Positions 9,931 through 20,297 of a DNA stretch of 64,000 nucleotides are shown piece after piece; position 1 is the stretch's first letter; the number at the start of each line of letters is the position of its first letter. Source of the DNA: an uncultured beta proteobacterium (lineage in GTDB: Bacteria > Pseudomonadota > Gammaproteobacteria > Burkholderiales > Burkholderiaceae_C); contig CAIJPE010000053.1 in the NCBI GenBank assembly GCA_903822435.1, forward strand, positions 37,322-101,321, given 5' to 3'. Position numbers and translations under genes: made by a program. The notes beneath the pieces are model-generated. The model searched no databases and was not told where the DNA came from. It worked only from the letters and a program-made list of their open reading frames with translations.

Positions 9931-10081
9931 GGAGGAAGGAAAGGTTCTGTACACCTTGGCGACTGTAGCCACCGGACTTGAGCCCCGAGCGCGTGAATAG
10001 GCCACGGTTGCAGCCTCTATTCGCGCCGACGCGGCGAGGGGGGCTGCCCAGAATCGCTGCAAGCCCCAAACGGAGTTGCCG

Positions 10082-10486
10082 ATGATCACCGGACTCACCG
10101 ATTCACTGGATTTCCATGGCCAGGCCCTGCAGCTCCAGGCCGAGCGGGCCAAGCTGATCGCCGGCAACATCGCCAACGTCGATACCCCCGGCTTCAACGC
10201 CCGCGACTTCGACTTCGCCTCGGCGCTGCGCGACGCCACGGGCTCTGCCGGCCTGGGCAGCGGCATCGCCAGCCAGATCATGTCCAGCGGCGAGCCCGGC
10301 GTGCCCAACCCCGAGTTGCGCTACGCCCTGCCCAGCCAGACCAACCTGGACGGCAACAGCGTGGACATGGACCGCGAGCGCGACGCCTTCGCCAGCAACA
10401 GCGTCAAGTACGAGTCGACCCTGCGCTTCATCAACGCCAGCGTGCGCAACACGATGGACGCCATGAAGAGCTTCCACCAGTTCTGA
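10082..10486 (+). CDS. flgB: Flagellar proximal rod protein FlgB
   Basis: LTDSLDFHGQALQLQAERAKLIAGNIANVDTPGF. Confidence 0.95.
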   Translation: MITGLTDSLDFHGQALQLQAERAKLIAGNIANVDTPGFNARDFDFASALRDATGSAGLGSGIASQIMSSGEPGVPNPELRYALPSQTNLDGNSVDMDRERDAFASNSVKYESTLRFINASVRNTMDAMKSFHQF

Positions 10487-10520
10487 GCGGCCCTGAAGCG
10501 AACCCGAGCCAAGGATCCCC

Positions 10521-10940
10521 ATGAGCTTGATGAACATCTTCAGCGTCAGCGGCAGCGCCGTCAGCGCCCAGAGCCAACGCCTGAACGTGGTGGCTTCCAA
10601 CCTGGCCAACGCCGATGCCGTGGCCGGCCCGGACGGCACCCCCTACAAGGCCCGCCAGGTCGTCTTCCAGACCGAGCTGATGGGCACCGGCGACCAGCGC
10701 AACGCCACCGCCGGCGTGCGCGTGAGCACCATCACCGAGAGCCAGGCACCAGGGCGCAAGGTGCGGGATCCGAGCAATCCCAGCGCCGATTCAGAGGGCT
10801 ATGTGACCTACAGCAATGTCAGTCCGGTCGAGGAGATGGTCAACATGATCTCCGCCTCGCGGTCCTACCAGAACAACATCGAAGTCATGAACACCGCCCG
10901 CAGCTTGCTGCTCAAGACCTTGCAGCTCGGCCAGTCCTGA
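10521..10940 (+). CDS. flgC: Flagellar rod protein FlgC
   Basis: [45 protein letters not shown]. Confidence 0.95.
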   Translation: MSLMNIFSVSGSAVSAQSQRLNVVASNLANADAVAGPDGTPYKARQVVFQTELMGTGDQRNATAGVRVSTITESQAPGRKVRDPSNPSADSEGYVTYSNVSPVEEMVNMISASRSYQNNIEVMNTARSLLLKTLQLGQS

Positions 10941-10972
10941 GTCCGGCACGGCCCAACCCCCCCTGCATCTCC

Positions 10973-11650
10973 ATGACCATCACCTCCACCGCCGACACCT
11001 TCACCGCGCTGAACAACACCAGCACGGCCTCTGCCGGTGCCAGCAGCAGCAGCGCCGCCAGCACCACCACGGCCGCGGCCACCTCCGACCGCTTCCTGAA
11101 GCTGCTGGTCACGCAGATGCAGAACCAGGACCCGCTGAACCCGACGGACAACGCCCAGATCACCAGCCAGATGGCGCAGATCAACACGGTCGACGGCATC
11201 CAGCAGCTCAACACCACGATGGCCGGCTTGAACAGCCAGTTCGTGCAGCTGCAGGCGCTGCAGGGCGCCTCGCTCGTAGGCCACTCGGTCACCGTGCAGG
11301 GCAATCGACTCACGCCGGTCAACGGCACGGCCACGGGCGGCTTCGACCTGTCCACCAGCGCCGACAGCGTGAAGATCCAGGTGATCAACGGCGCGGGCTC
11401 GGTCGTCGATACGGTGAACCTGGCTGCACAGACACCCGGCCAGCACAGCTTCGACTGGAGCGGCGCCAACGCCGTCGATGGCGCGCAATACAGCTTCAAG
11501 GTCGTCGCCACGTCCAGCGGCAACCCCGTGGCGGCCACGCCGCTGATGCGCGACAAGGTCGTCTCGGTCAGTTCGGGTGCAGGCGGCCTGACCTTGACCA
11601 CCTTGAATTCGGGCGACGTCGCGTATGCCGACGTCAAGTCCTTCGATTAA
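10973..11650 (+). CDS. flgD: Flagellar hook assembly protein FlgD
   Basis: FLKLLVTQMQNQDPLNPTDNAQITSQMAQ. Confidence 0.95.
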   Translation: MTITSTADTFTALNNTSTASAGASSSSAASTTTAAATSDRFLKLLVTQMQNQDPLNPTDNAQITSQMAQINTVDGIQQLNTTMAGLNSQFVQLQALQGASLVGHSVTVQGNRLTPVNGTATGGFDLSTSADSVKIQVINGAGSVVDTVNLAAQTPGQHSFDWSGANAVDGAQYSFKVVATSSGNPVAATPLMRDKVVSVSSGAGGLTLTTLNSGDVAYADVKSFD

Positions 11651-11668
11651 CCCCACCGGTACCCATCC

Positions 11669-12931
11669 ATGAGCTTCCAGCAAGGCCTGTCGGGCATCTC
11701 GGCCTCGAGCAAGAACCTCGAGATCATCGGCAACAACATCGCCAACGCCAACAGTTACGGCAGCAAGATGTCGCGGGGTGAATTCGGCGACGTCTACGCG
11801 GCGGCCCTGAACGGCACCGGCACCGATTCGGTGGGTATCGGCACGAGCCTGGAGACCGTGGCGCAGCAGTTCACGCAGGGCACCATTTCCACCACCTCCA
11901 ACCCCATGGACCTGGCCATCAATGGCGCGGGCTTCTTCCAGATCACCGACGGCAACAGCCCCACGCAGTACACGCGCAACGGGCAGTTCAAGGTCAACCG
12001 CGACGGCTACCTGGTGACCAACGACCAGAAGAAGCTCATGGGCTACCAGGTCAATGCCCAGGGCGTCATCCAGCCCGGCATTGCCGTGCCGCTGCAACTG
12101 CCCACCGGTGAAGTCAATCCGAACCCCACCTCGACGGTGAACATCGGGCTGAACCTGGACGCCAGCAAGGCCGTGACGCTGCCCACCGACGGCACCACGA
12201 TCGACTTTGCCAACGCAGCCACCTACAACAATGCCACCAGCCTGACGGTGTACGACGCCAAGGGCCAGAGCATTGCCATGACGTACTACTTCCAGAAGGC
12301 CGCCACCGACAGCTGGAACGTGTACGCCACGGCCAACGGCGTCAGCGTCGCCGGCGACAACACGGCCCCCGTGGCCGTCACCACGCTGACCTTCCCCGAA
12401 TCCGGCGTGGCGCCCACCGACCCCACGGCGCCCGTCCTGTTCGACGTCCCGGCCACCACCAATGCCACCGGGGCCACCACCCTGGCGATGACCGGCGTGA
12501 AGCTGGACCTGACCAAGGCCACCGAATTCGGCAGCGCCTTCGGCGTCAGCATGATCAAGCAGGACGGATTCTCGGCCGGCCAGCTCACCGGGATCACCAC
12601 GGCCGACAACGGCATCATCACCGCCAGCTATTCCAACGGGCAGACGCGGCCGGCGGGCCAGGTGGAACTGGCCAACTTCACCAACCTGCAGGGCCTGCAG
12701 CCCATCGGCAACAACGCCTGGGCGCGGACTTACAGCTCGGGCGACCCGATCACGAACGTCCCCGGGGGTGCCAACCTGGGCACCCTGCAGGCCGGCGCCC
12801 TGGAGGAGTCCAACGTCGACCTGACGGGCGAGCTGGTCAACATGATCACGGCCCAGCGCGTCTACCAGGCCAATGCGCAGACCATCAAGACGCAGGACCA
12901 GGTCTTGCAGACCCTCGTCAACCTGCGTTGA
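11669..12931 (+). CDS. flgE: Flagellar hook protein FlgE
   Basis: MSFQQGLSGISASSKNLEIIGNNIANANSYGSK; C-terminal ESNVDLTGELVNMITAQRVYQANAQTIKTQDQVLQTLVNLR. Confidence 0.96.
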   Translation: MSFQQGLSGISASSKNLEIIGNNIANANSYGSKMSRGEFGDVYAAALNGTGTDSVGIGTSLETVAQQFTQGTISTTSNPMDLAINGAGFFQITDGNSPTQYTRNGQFKVNRDGYLVTNDQKKLMGYQVNAQGVIQPGIAVPLQLPTGEVNPNPTSTVNIGLNLDASKAVTLPTDGTTIDFANAATYNNATSLTVYDAKGQSIAMTYYFQKAATDSWNVYATANGVSVAGDNTAPVAVTTLTFPESGVAPTDPTAPVLFDVPATTNATGATTLAMTGVKLDLTKATEFGSAFGVSMIKQDGFSAGQLTGITTADNGIITASYSNGQTRPAGQVELANFTNLQGLQPIGNNAWARTYSSGDPITNVPGGANLGTLQAGALEESNVDLTGELVNMITAQRVYQANAQTIKTQDQVLQTLVNLR

Positions 12932-12963
12932 ACGGGGCCCTAGCCCTGCCAGCCTGAGCCGCC

Positions 12964-13692
12964 ATGGACCGCCTGATCTACCTTTCGATGTCCGGCGCGA
13001 AGGCCACGCTGCAGCGCCAGGATTCGCTGGCCAACAATCTGGCCAATGCCTCGACGGCCGGCTTCCGGGCCGAACTGCAGGCCTTCCGCGCCGTGCCGGT
13101 GCTGGGCAATGGCGCCTCGACCCGGGTCTATGCGCTGGAATCCAGCGTCGGTTGGGACAACAGCGCCGGCCCCGTGGAGAGCACGGGGCGCTCGCTGGAC
13201 GTGGCGCTGCGCGGCAACGCCTGGCTGGCCGTGCAGTCGCTGGACGGCACCGAGGCCTACACCCGCGCGGGGTCCTTGCAGGTCAACAGCGAAGGGCAAC
13301 TGGTCACGCTGTCGGGGCTGCCCGTGCAGGGCGATGGCGGGCCCATCACCATACCGCCGAACGCGGCGGTGGAGATCGCCGACGACGGCAGCATCACCAC
13401 CACGGTGGGCAGCGCGCGCCCGCAGCAGGCCGGCCGGCTGAAGCTGGTCACGCCAGAAGCCACGCTGAACCGCGGCAACGACGGCCTCTTCCGTCCCGCC
13501 GACGGCAACGACCTGACATCCGACACCACGGCCCGGCTGCGCAGTGGCGCGCTCGAAGGCTCCAACGTGAACCCGGTGGCCACCATGGTGGCCATGATCT
13601 CGGCGGCACGCCAGTTCGAGCAGCAGATGAAGAGCCTGCAGGGCGCCGAGCAACGCGAGCAGGGCGCGGCCAAGCTGCTGGCGCCGGGCTGA
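12964..13692 (+). CDS. flgF: Flagellar rod protein FlgF
   Basis: MDRLIYLSMSGAKATLQRQDSLANNLANASTAGFRAE. Confidence 0.95.
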   Translation: MDRLIYLSMSGAKATLQRQDSLANNLANASTAGFRAELQAFRAVPVLGNGASTRVYALESSVGWDNSAGPVESTGRSLDVALRGNAWLAVQSLDGTEAYTRAGSLQVNSEGQLVTLSGLPVQGDGGPITIPPNAAVEIADDGSITTTVGSARPQQAGRLKLVTPEATLNRGNDGLFRPADGNDLTSDTTARLRSGALEGSNVNPVATMVAMISAARQFEQQMKSLQGAEQREQGAAKLLAPG

Positions 13693-13832
13693 AGGCGGCG
13701 AGGCCGCACGCCGTGCGGCGTGCCCCGAATTACGGGCCATTTGCGCCGCATTTCCACCGCTCGCGGGGCTTCAGTCGGAGACAAGATCGACCGATCGAGG
13801 CCCACGCCTCCAGGGGCAAGGAAGCACGCACC

Positions 13833-14615
13833 ATGATTCGATCGCTGTGGATCGCCAAGTCAGGCATGGAAGGCCAGCAGACCAAGCTGGACGCCATCTC
13901 GAACAACCTGGCCAACGTGGGCACGAACGGCTTCAAGCGGGGCGGGATCGTGTTCGAGGACCTGATGTACCAGAACCTGCGGCCCGCGGGTTCGGCCACC
14001 TCCGACCAGAGCCAGCTGCCCACCGGCCTTCAGGTGGGCCTGGGCGTGCGGGCTGCGGCCAGCACGCGCAACTTCGCCCAGGGCACCCTGCAGTCCACGG
14101 GCAACGACCTGGACGTGGCCATCCAGGGCGCGGGCTTCTTCCAGGTGCAGATGCCGGATGGCACCACCGCCTACACGCGCGACGGCAGCTTCCAGCGCGA
14201 TGCGGCCGGGCAGATCGTCACCAACGCCGGCTACGTGCTGCAGCCGGGGCTGACCGTGCCCGGCACGGCGCTGAGCGTGACCATCGGCCAGGACGGCACG
14301 GTGCAGGCCATGATGCCCGGACAGGTGGCGCCGCAGACGCTGGGCCAGATCCAGCTGGCGTCGTTCGTGAACCCGGGCGGCCTGGAGTCGCGCGGCGGCA
14401 ACCTGTACGGCGAGACCGCCGCCTCGGGCACGGCCAACGCCGCGGCGCCGGGCAGCTCCGGCCACGGCTCGCTCAAGCAGGGCTTCGTGGAAGGCAGCAA
14501 CGTCAACGTGGTGGAAGAGCTCGTGAGCATGATCGCCACGCAGCGCGCCTACGAGCTCAACTCCAAGGCGATCCAGACTTCCGACCAGATGCTGCAGAGG
14601 CTGGGCCAGCTGTGA
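13833..14615 (+). CDS. flgG: Flagellar distal rod protein FlgG
   Basis: MIRSLWIAKSGMEGQQTKLDAISNNLANVGTNGFKRG. Confidence 0.96.
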   Translation: MIRSLWIAKSGMEGQQTKLDAISNNLANVGTNGFKRGGIVFEDLMYQNLRPAGSATSDQSQLPTGLQVGLGVRAAASTRNFAQGTLQSTGNDLDVAIQGAGFFQVQMPDGTTAYTRDGSFQRDAAGQIVTNAGYVLQPGLTVPGTALSVTIGQDGTVQAMMPGQVAPQTLGQIQLASFVNPGGLESRGGNLYGETAASGTANAAAPGSSGHGSLKQGFVEGSNVNVVEELVSMIATQRAYELNSKAIQTSDQMLQRLGQL

Positions 14616-15304
14616 ACGCCTTCTGCCTGATCCGCCGCGCCGTTCTCGGTGCCTGCCTGGGCGCCGCGGCGCTGCTGGCCGGCTGCGATACCCTTTACCC
14701 GCGGGTAGAAATGGACGACACAGCGCCCCCGCCGCCGCCGGCCGCGCCGGCCGAGGCGCCCATGGCCACCGGCTCGATCTTCCAGATGTCGAGCTACCGC
14801 CCGCTGTTCGAGGACTATCGGGCCCGCCTGGTGGGCGACACGCTGACGGTGACCATCGTGGAGAAGATCAGCGCCACCGCCACCTCCACCAGTTCCATCG
14901 ACAAGAGCGGCACTGTCACCGGTTCGATCACCGCCTTGCCCGGGGTGGTGCCCAACCCCTTGAACCGGGCCAGCGTCAACGGCACCTCGTCCAACACCTT
15001 CGCGGGCAAGGGTGCCACGGTCAACAGCAACGACTTCAGCGGCACGATCACGGTCGTGGTGCGCCAGGTGCTGCCCAATGGCAATCTCATCATCGCTGGC
15101 GAAAAGCAGATCGGCGTGAACGAAAACGTGGACGTGCTGCGCTTTTCGGGTCAGGTCGATCCGCGCACCATCCAGCTGGGCAACACCGTCGCCAGTGGCC
15201 AGATCGCCAACGTGCGGCTCGAGCAGCGCGGCCGCGGTGCGCAGGCCGACTCGCAGGCCATCGGCTGGCTCGGCCGCGTCTTCCTCAGCGTGCTGCCCAT
15301 CTGA
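14612..15304 (+). CDS. flgH: Flagellar L-ring lipoprotein FlgH
   Basis: GTG start overlapping flgG stop; lipobox LLAGC; GNLIIAGEKQIGVNENVDVLRFSGQVDPRTI. Confidence 0.95.
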   Translation: MNAFCLIRRAVLGACLGAAALLAGCDTLYPRVEMDDTAPPPPPAAPAEAPMATGSIFQMSSYRPLFEDYRARLVGDTLTVTIVEKISATATSTSSIDKSGTVTGSITALPGVVPNPLNRASVNGTSSNTFAGKGATVNSNDFSGTITVVVRQVLPNGNLIIAGEKQIGVNENVDVLRFSGQVDPRTIQLGNTVASGQIANVRLEQRGRGAQADSQAIGWLGRVFLSVLPI

Positions 15305-16440
15305 TGGACCGCCAGCCGGATCGCGCGTTGCGCTGGGTCGTGCTGCTGGCCTTTGCCCTGGCCAGCAGCGCCTTGTGGTGGCCGGCCAGCGCCAAGGCCA
15401 CCGTGCGGCTCAAGGAGCTGGCCGCCGTGGAAGGCGTGCGCTCCAACAAGCTGGTGGGCTACGGTCTCGTGGTGGGCCTGGACGGCACCGGCGACCAGAC
15501 CACGCAGACCCCATTCACCACGCAAAGCCTGCAGGCCATGCTGCAGCAGATGGGCGTGACCATGCCTGCGGGCGTCACCATCCAGCTGCGCAACGTGGCC
15601 GGCGTCATGATCACCGCCGACCTGCCGCCTTTCGCGCGGCCCGGCCAGAACATCGACATCAACGTCTCCTCGATGGGCAACGCCAAGAGCCTGCGTGGCG
15701 GCACGCTGATCGCCACGCCGCTCAAGGGGGTGGACGGGCAGGTCTACGCCATTGCCCAGGGCAACCTGATCGTGGGCGGGGCCGGCGCTGCATCGGGCGG
15801 CTCCAAGGTCCAGATCAACCACCTGTCTGCCGGGCGCGTGCCCGATGGCGCCACGGTGGAGCGTGCCGTGCCCACCCCGCTGGGCCAGGCCGGCATGATC
15901 CGGCTGGGGCTCACGGCCAACGACTACGCCACGGCCCGCGCCGTGGTGGGCGCCATCAACGGCGCGAAGGGTGACGGCACGGCCAGCGCCATGGACGGCC
16001 GCACCGTTCGCGTGAAGATGCCCGAAACCGAGGACGAGCGCGTGGCCTTCCTGGCCGACATCGAGAACCTGCCCATCGCGCTGGAGAAGCCCGCGGCGCG
16101 CATCAGCGTCAACGCCCGCACCGGCTCGGTGGTGATGAACGAGTCCGTCACCTTGAGCCCTTGTGCCGTGGCGCATGGCAACCTGTCGGTGACCATCAGC
16201 AACACGCCGGTGGTCAGCCAGCCGAATGCCCTGGCGCAGGGCCAGACCGTGCAGGCCGAGAAGTCCGACATCACCATCAGCCAGCAAGGCGGCGCGCTGA
16301 TCAACATGCCCGCAGGGGCCAAGCTCACCGACGTCGTCAAGGCGCTGAACGCCATGGGCGCCACGCCGATGGACCTGCTGGCGATCCTGCAGGCCATGAA
16401 GAGCGCGGGTGCCTTGCACGCGGAAATCGAGAATCTCTGA
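15304..16440 (+). CDS. flgI: Flagellar P-ring protein FlgI
   Basis: VRLKELAAVEGVRSNKLVGYGLVVGLDGTGDQTTQTPFT. Confidence 0.96.
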   Translation: MDRQPDRALRWVVLLAFALASSALWWPASAKATVRLKELAAVEGVRSNKLVGYGLVVGLDGTGDQTTQTPFTTQSLQAMLQQMGVTMPAGVTIQLRNVAGVMITADLPPFARPGQNIDINVSSMGNAKSLRGGTLIATPLKGVDGQVYAIAQGNLIVGGAGAASGGSKVQINHLSAGRVPDGATVERAVPTPLGQAGMIRLGLTANDYATARAVVGAINGAKGDGTASAMDGRTVRVKMPETEDERVAFLADIENLPIALEKPAARISVNARTGSVVMNESVTLSPCAVAHGNLSVTISNTPVVSQPNALAQGQTVQAEKSDITISQQGGALINMPAGAKLTDVVKALNAMGATPMDLLAILQAMKSAGALHAEIENL

Positions 16441-16442
16441 GC

Positions 16443-17349
16443 ATGGGCGTCGTTCCCGCATCGCCGCTGTCCGCAGGCCCGCAGCAGCCCGGCGGGCTGG
16501 CCACCGACACGCGGTCGCTGGACAGCCTGAAGTCGCGCGCCGCCAAGGACCCCCGGGGTGCGGTGCGCGAGGCTTCGCGGCAGTTCGAATCGCTGTTCAT
16601 GAACGAACTGGTCAAGAGCATGCGCTCGACCACGCTGGCCACCGGGGCGCTGGACAACGCCGGCACCAGCATGGGCACGGACATGCTGGACACCCAGCTG
16701 GCCACGCAGCTCAGCGGCCGGCCCGGCGGGCTGTCGGACGCGATCATGAAGCAGCTGGAGCGGCAGATGGGCCTGTCGCCCGGGCCCATCCCGGCGACCG
16801 GCTCGGCCAACAACACGCCGGCTGCGCTGGGCGCCACCGCGCAGCCCACGCACATCCCGCAGACGGGGGCGGCAGGCTTCGTCCAGCAGCATACGCAGGC
16901 CGCCCGCGCGGCCGAAGGCAGTACCGGCATCCCGGCCACCTTCATGATCTCGCAGGCTGCCCTGGAGACCGGCTGGGGGCCGCAAGGAGATCCGGCATGC
17001 GGACGGCTCGCCCTCGTACAACCTCTTCGGCATCAAGGCCGACGCCAGCTGGAAAGGCCCGGTGGCCGAAGTCACGACCACCGAGTATGTCGGTGGCAAG
17101 GCCGTCAAGGGCGTGGCCAAGTTCAGGGCCTACGCCAGTTACGCCGAATCCTTCGCCGACTATGGCAGGCTGATGACGGCCAGCCCGCGCTACCAGAACG
17201 TGGTGGCCCAGGCGCAGGCCCAGGGCGGCACGGCCAGCGGCTTTGCGCACGGGCTGCAGCGGGCGGGCTATGCCACCGACCCGGCGTATGCCGACAAGCT
17301 CAGTCGCGTCATCAACACCACGCTGCGCCTGCAGCGTGCACAGGCTTAA
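16443..17349 (+). pseudogene. flgJ: Flagellar rod assembly protein/muramidase FlgJ, frameshifted (or sequence error)
   Basis: N-terminal part to ISQAALETGWG in one frame, rest (RKEIRHADGSPSYNLFGIKADASWKGPVAEVTTTEY...) in another; break at G5 run 16975-16979. Confidence 0.9.
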
Positions 17350-17358
17350 GGGCGGGCG

Positions 17359-19320
17359 ATGAGCGGCACTGCGTTGCTGGGGATCGGCGTCAAGGCCATG
17401 ACGGCCAACTATGCGGCCTTGCAGACCACGGGCAACAACATTGCCAATGCCAACGTGGCCGGTTACTCGCGCCAGCAGGTCGAACTGGCCACGGCTCCGG
17501 GCCAGTTCACCGGCGCCGGGTACTTCGGGCGCGGTGTCGATGTCAGCACGGTCAGCCGCTCGCACGACAACTTCCTCAGCGGGCAAGCGGTCAACACGGC
17601 GTCGCTTGCCGCCATGGACAGCGCGCGCTATGGCCAGCTTCAGGATCTGGAAAAGGTGTTCGTCACCGGAGAGCAGGGCCTGGGCGATGCCACCAGCCAG
17701 CTGTTCAGCGCCATGACGGACGTGGCCAGCAACCCGGCCGATCTGTCCTCGCGGCAGGTGGTGCTGGCGCGCGCCAGCGACATGGCTTCGCGCTTCTCCG
17801 ATGCGTCCAACGCGCTGGACACCCTCCAGAGCTCGGTGACCTCGGAGCTGGGCTCCTCCGTCACTCAGATCAACAGCCTGGCCCAGAGCATCGCGAACGC
17901 CAACCAGCAGATCGCAGCTCAGCGCGGGTCTGGACAGCCCCCCAACGATCTGCTGGACGAGCGCGATCGGCTGATCTCGGAGCTCGCCAAGCAGGTGCAG
18001 ATCAACCGCGTCGACGATTCCGACGGCAACGCCAACATCTTCATCGGCGGTGGCCAGCGACTGGTGCTGGGAAGCGACGCGCTCCAGGTGCAACTGGCCC
18101 ATGACCCCGCCGACCCCAGTCGCAGCGCGCTGGCCGTCATCGAAGGGCCCACGCAGCGGGTGCTGGACACCTCCAGCCTGGGTGGTGGCGCCGTGGCGGG
18201 CCTGCTGAAATTCCAGAACAACGACCTCGTGCAGGGACGCAATCTCGTGGGCCGCCTGGCCGCGTCGGTCAGTGCGGCAGTCAACAGCCAGCAGGCGCGT
18301 GGCGTGAACCTGCAGCCGCCCTTGGGCCAGAGCGCCGGCGCTGCGCTCTTCAGCACCGGCGCACCCGTGGCGCTTTCCAACGCCAACAACGCCAAGGACG
18401 GCAACGGCAACCCGCTGGGCAGCGTCGCCCTGACCGTGTCCGATGCCAGCGCCCTGCAGCCCAGCGACTACGCCTTGAGCGAGGCGCCCGGAAGCCCCGG
18501 CACCTGGCAACTGACTCGGCTGATGGACGGCAACGTGCAAACCGTGAGCAGTGGCGACGTGGTCGATGGTGTGCGCATCGACATGACCAATCTGCAGTCT
18601 GGCGATCGGTACCTGCTCCAGCCCGTGGGACGTGCAGCCAGTGGCATGGCCAGCTTGTTGACGGATCCCCGTGACATCGCGGCGGCCTCGCCGCTTCTCG
18701 CGTCCATGGCCGGTGCCAACACCGGCACGTCCAGCGTGGCCACCCTCGCCGTCACGGCTTCGCCGCTGCCCACGCCGGGCGCCACCACGCAGATCACGTT
18801 CAACAACAACTCGGGTGGCTACGACTGGCAGTTGCTGGACGCCAACGGCGGCTCCCTGGGCGGAGGCTCGGGGCAGTGGGTAGCCGGACAGTCCATTCCC
18901 CCGCCGCCTGCCGACTACAACGGCTTCTCGCTGTTGCTGTCGGGAGTGCCGCGCAGTGGCGACGTCGTCACCGTGTCACCCACCCCACCCGGCGCCGTGG
19001 CCTCGAACAATGGCAATGCCGTCGCGCTGGCCGCCCTGCGCGACGCGCCGCTGGCAACCGGCCACACGGCGACCGACACTTACGCCACGGCACTGGCTGA
19101 CGTGGGCGTCAGCGTGCAAAGCGCCAAGACCAGCTCCGACCTGTCGACGGCCTCGGCTTCGCAGGCCGAACAGGCGCGCAGTTCGCAAGCTGGCGTCAAC
19201 CTCGACGAGGAGGCCGCACGGCTGATCCAGTACCAGCAAAGTTACCAGGCCGCGGCCAAGGTGTTGCAGGTTGCTCAAACGCTCTTCGACTCGCTGCTGC
19301 AGACCGCCTCGGCAGCCTGA
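17359..19320 (+). CDS. flgK: Flagellar hook-associated protein FlgK
   Basis: MTANYAALQTTGNNIANANVAGYSRQQVEL; C-terminal GVNLDEEAARLIQYQQSYQAAAKVLQVAQTLFDSLL. Confidence 0.96.
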   Translation: MSGTALLGIGVKAMTANYAALQTTGNNIANANVAGYSRQQVELATAPGQFTGAGYFGRGVDVSTVSRSHDNFLSGQAVNTASLAAMDSARYGQLQDLEKVFVTGEQGLGDATSQLFSAMTDVASNPADLSSRQVVLARASDMASRFSDASNALDTLQSSVTSELGSSVTQINSLAQSIANANQQIAAQRGSGQPPNDLLDERDRLISELAKQVQINRVDDSDGNANIFIGGGQRLVLGSDALQVQLAHDPADPSRSALAVIEGPTQRVLDTSSLGGGAVAGLLKFQNNDLVQGRNLVGRLAASVSAAVNSQQARGVNLQPPLGQSAGAALFSTGAPVALSNANNAKDGNGNPLGSVALTVSDASALQPSDYALSEAPGSPGTWQLTRLMDGNVQTVSSGDVVDGVRIDMTNLQSGDRYLLQPVGRAASGMASLLTDPRDIAAASPLLASMAGANTGTSSVATLAVTASPLPTPGATTQITFNNNSGGYDWQLLDANGGSLGGGSGQWVAGQSIPPPPADYNGFSLLLSGVPRSGDVVTVSPTPPGAVASNNGNAVALAALRDAPLATGHTATDTYATALADVGVSVQSAKTSSDLSTASASQAEQARSSQAGVNLDEEAARLIQYQQSYQAAAKVLQVAQTLFDSLLQTASAA

Positions 19321-19346
19321 TCGGGCCCACCGTAAGGTCATTGTTC

Positions 19347-20273
19347 ATGCGAATCAGTACCGCCTACGCCTTCGAATCCTCGGTCGCCAACCTGCAGCGT
19401 CGGCAGTCGGCGCTCACCGACAGCCAGGAGCAACTGACCAGCGGCAAGCGCGTGCAGCGGGCCAGCGACGACCCGGCTGCGGCGGCACAAGCCGAACGTG
19501 CCCTGGCTGCCTCATCGCGTGTGGTGGCCCAGCAGCGCGCACTGGATGCGAGCAAGAACGACATGCAGCTCAGCGAGAGCGCCCTGGGTGACGCCTCCAA
19601 CCTGATCGTCCAGGCCCGTGACCTGGTGGTCACCGCCGGGAACGGCACATACACCGACAGCGACCGAGCCACCCTGGTGCAACAGTTGCAGGGGTTGCGG
19701 ACCGACCTGCTGGGCGTGGCCAACCGGACCGATGCCAACGGCCGCTACCTCTTCGGCGGACAGGGCAGCGACACCCAGCCGCTGGTCGATGCTCCGGGCG
19801 GGGTCACCTACAACGGCTCTTCGGGCCAGCAACAGGCCGCCACCAGCGAAACCATGCCCCTGTCGATCGACGGCCGCGCGGCGTGGTTGCAAGCGCCCGA
19901 CCCGGCCAATCCTGGCAGCACCATCTCGTTGTTCGACTCCCTGGATCAGACCATCAACGCCTTGGCGACGCCCGGACAGAGCAGTGCCCAGATCGCACAG
20001 ACCGTTTCGCGCGGGCTCGGCGGCATCGACGCTGCCTCGGCAAACCTGTCTGCCTGGCGATCCCATGCGGGTGCGCAGCTCACGCGGGCCGATGGCATCG
20101 ACGCGCGCCTGTCGCAGGCCAAGCTGGACGCGCAGACCCAGCGGTCCACCGCCGAAGACCTGGATATGGTGCAGGCTGTCTCGGAATTCCAGAGCCGGCA
20201 GAGCGGCTACGATGCAGCCTTGAAGACATACTCCATGGTCCAGCAGATGTCGCTGTTCCAGTACATCAAGTGA
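19347..20273 (+). CDS. flgL: Flagellar hook-associated protein FlgL
   Basis: MRISTAYAFESSVANLQRRQSALTDSQEQLTSGKRVQRASDDPAAAA. Confidence 0.95.
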   Translation: MRISTAYAFESSVANLQRRQSALTDSQEQLTSGKRVQRASDDPAAAAQAERALAASSRVVAQQRALDASKNDMQLSESALGDASNLIVQARDLVVTAGNGTYTDSDRATLVQQLQGLRTDLLGVANRTDANGRYLFGGQGSDTQPLVDAPGGVTYNGSSGQQQAATSETMPLSIDGRAAWLQAPDPANPGSTISLFDSLDQTINALATPGQSSAQIAQTVSRGLGGIDAASANLSAWRSHAGAQLTRADGIDARLSQAKLDAQTQRSTAEDLDMVQAVSEFQSRQSGYDAALKTYSMVQQMSLFQYIK

Positions 20274-20297
20274 TCTTCGGCCCCACAGGCGTCGTGC

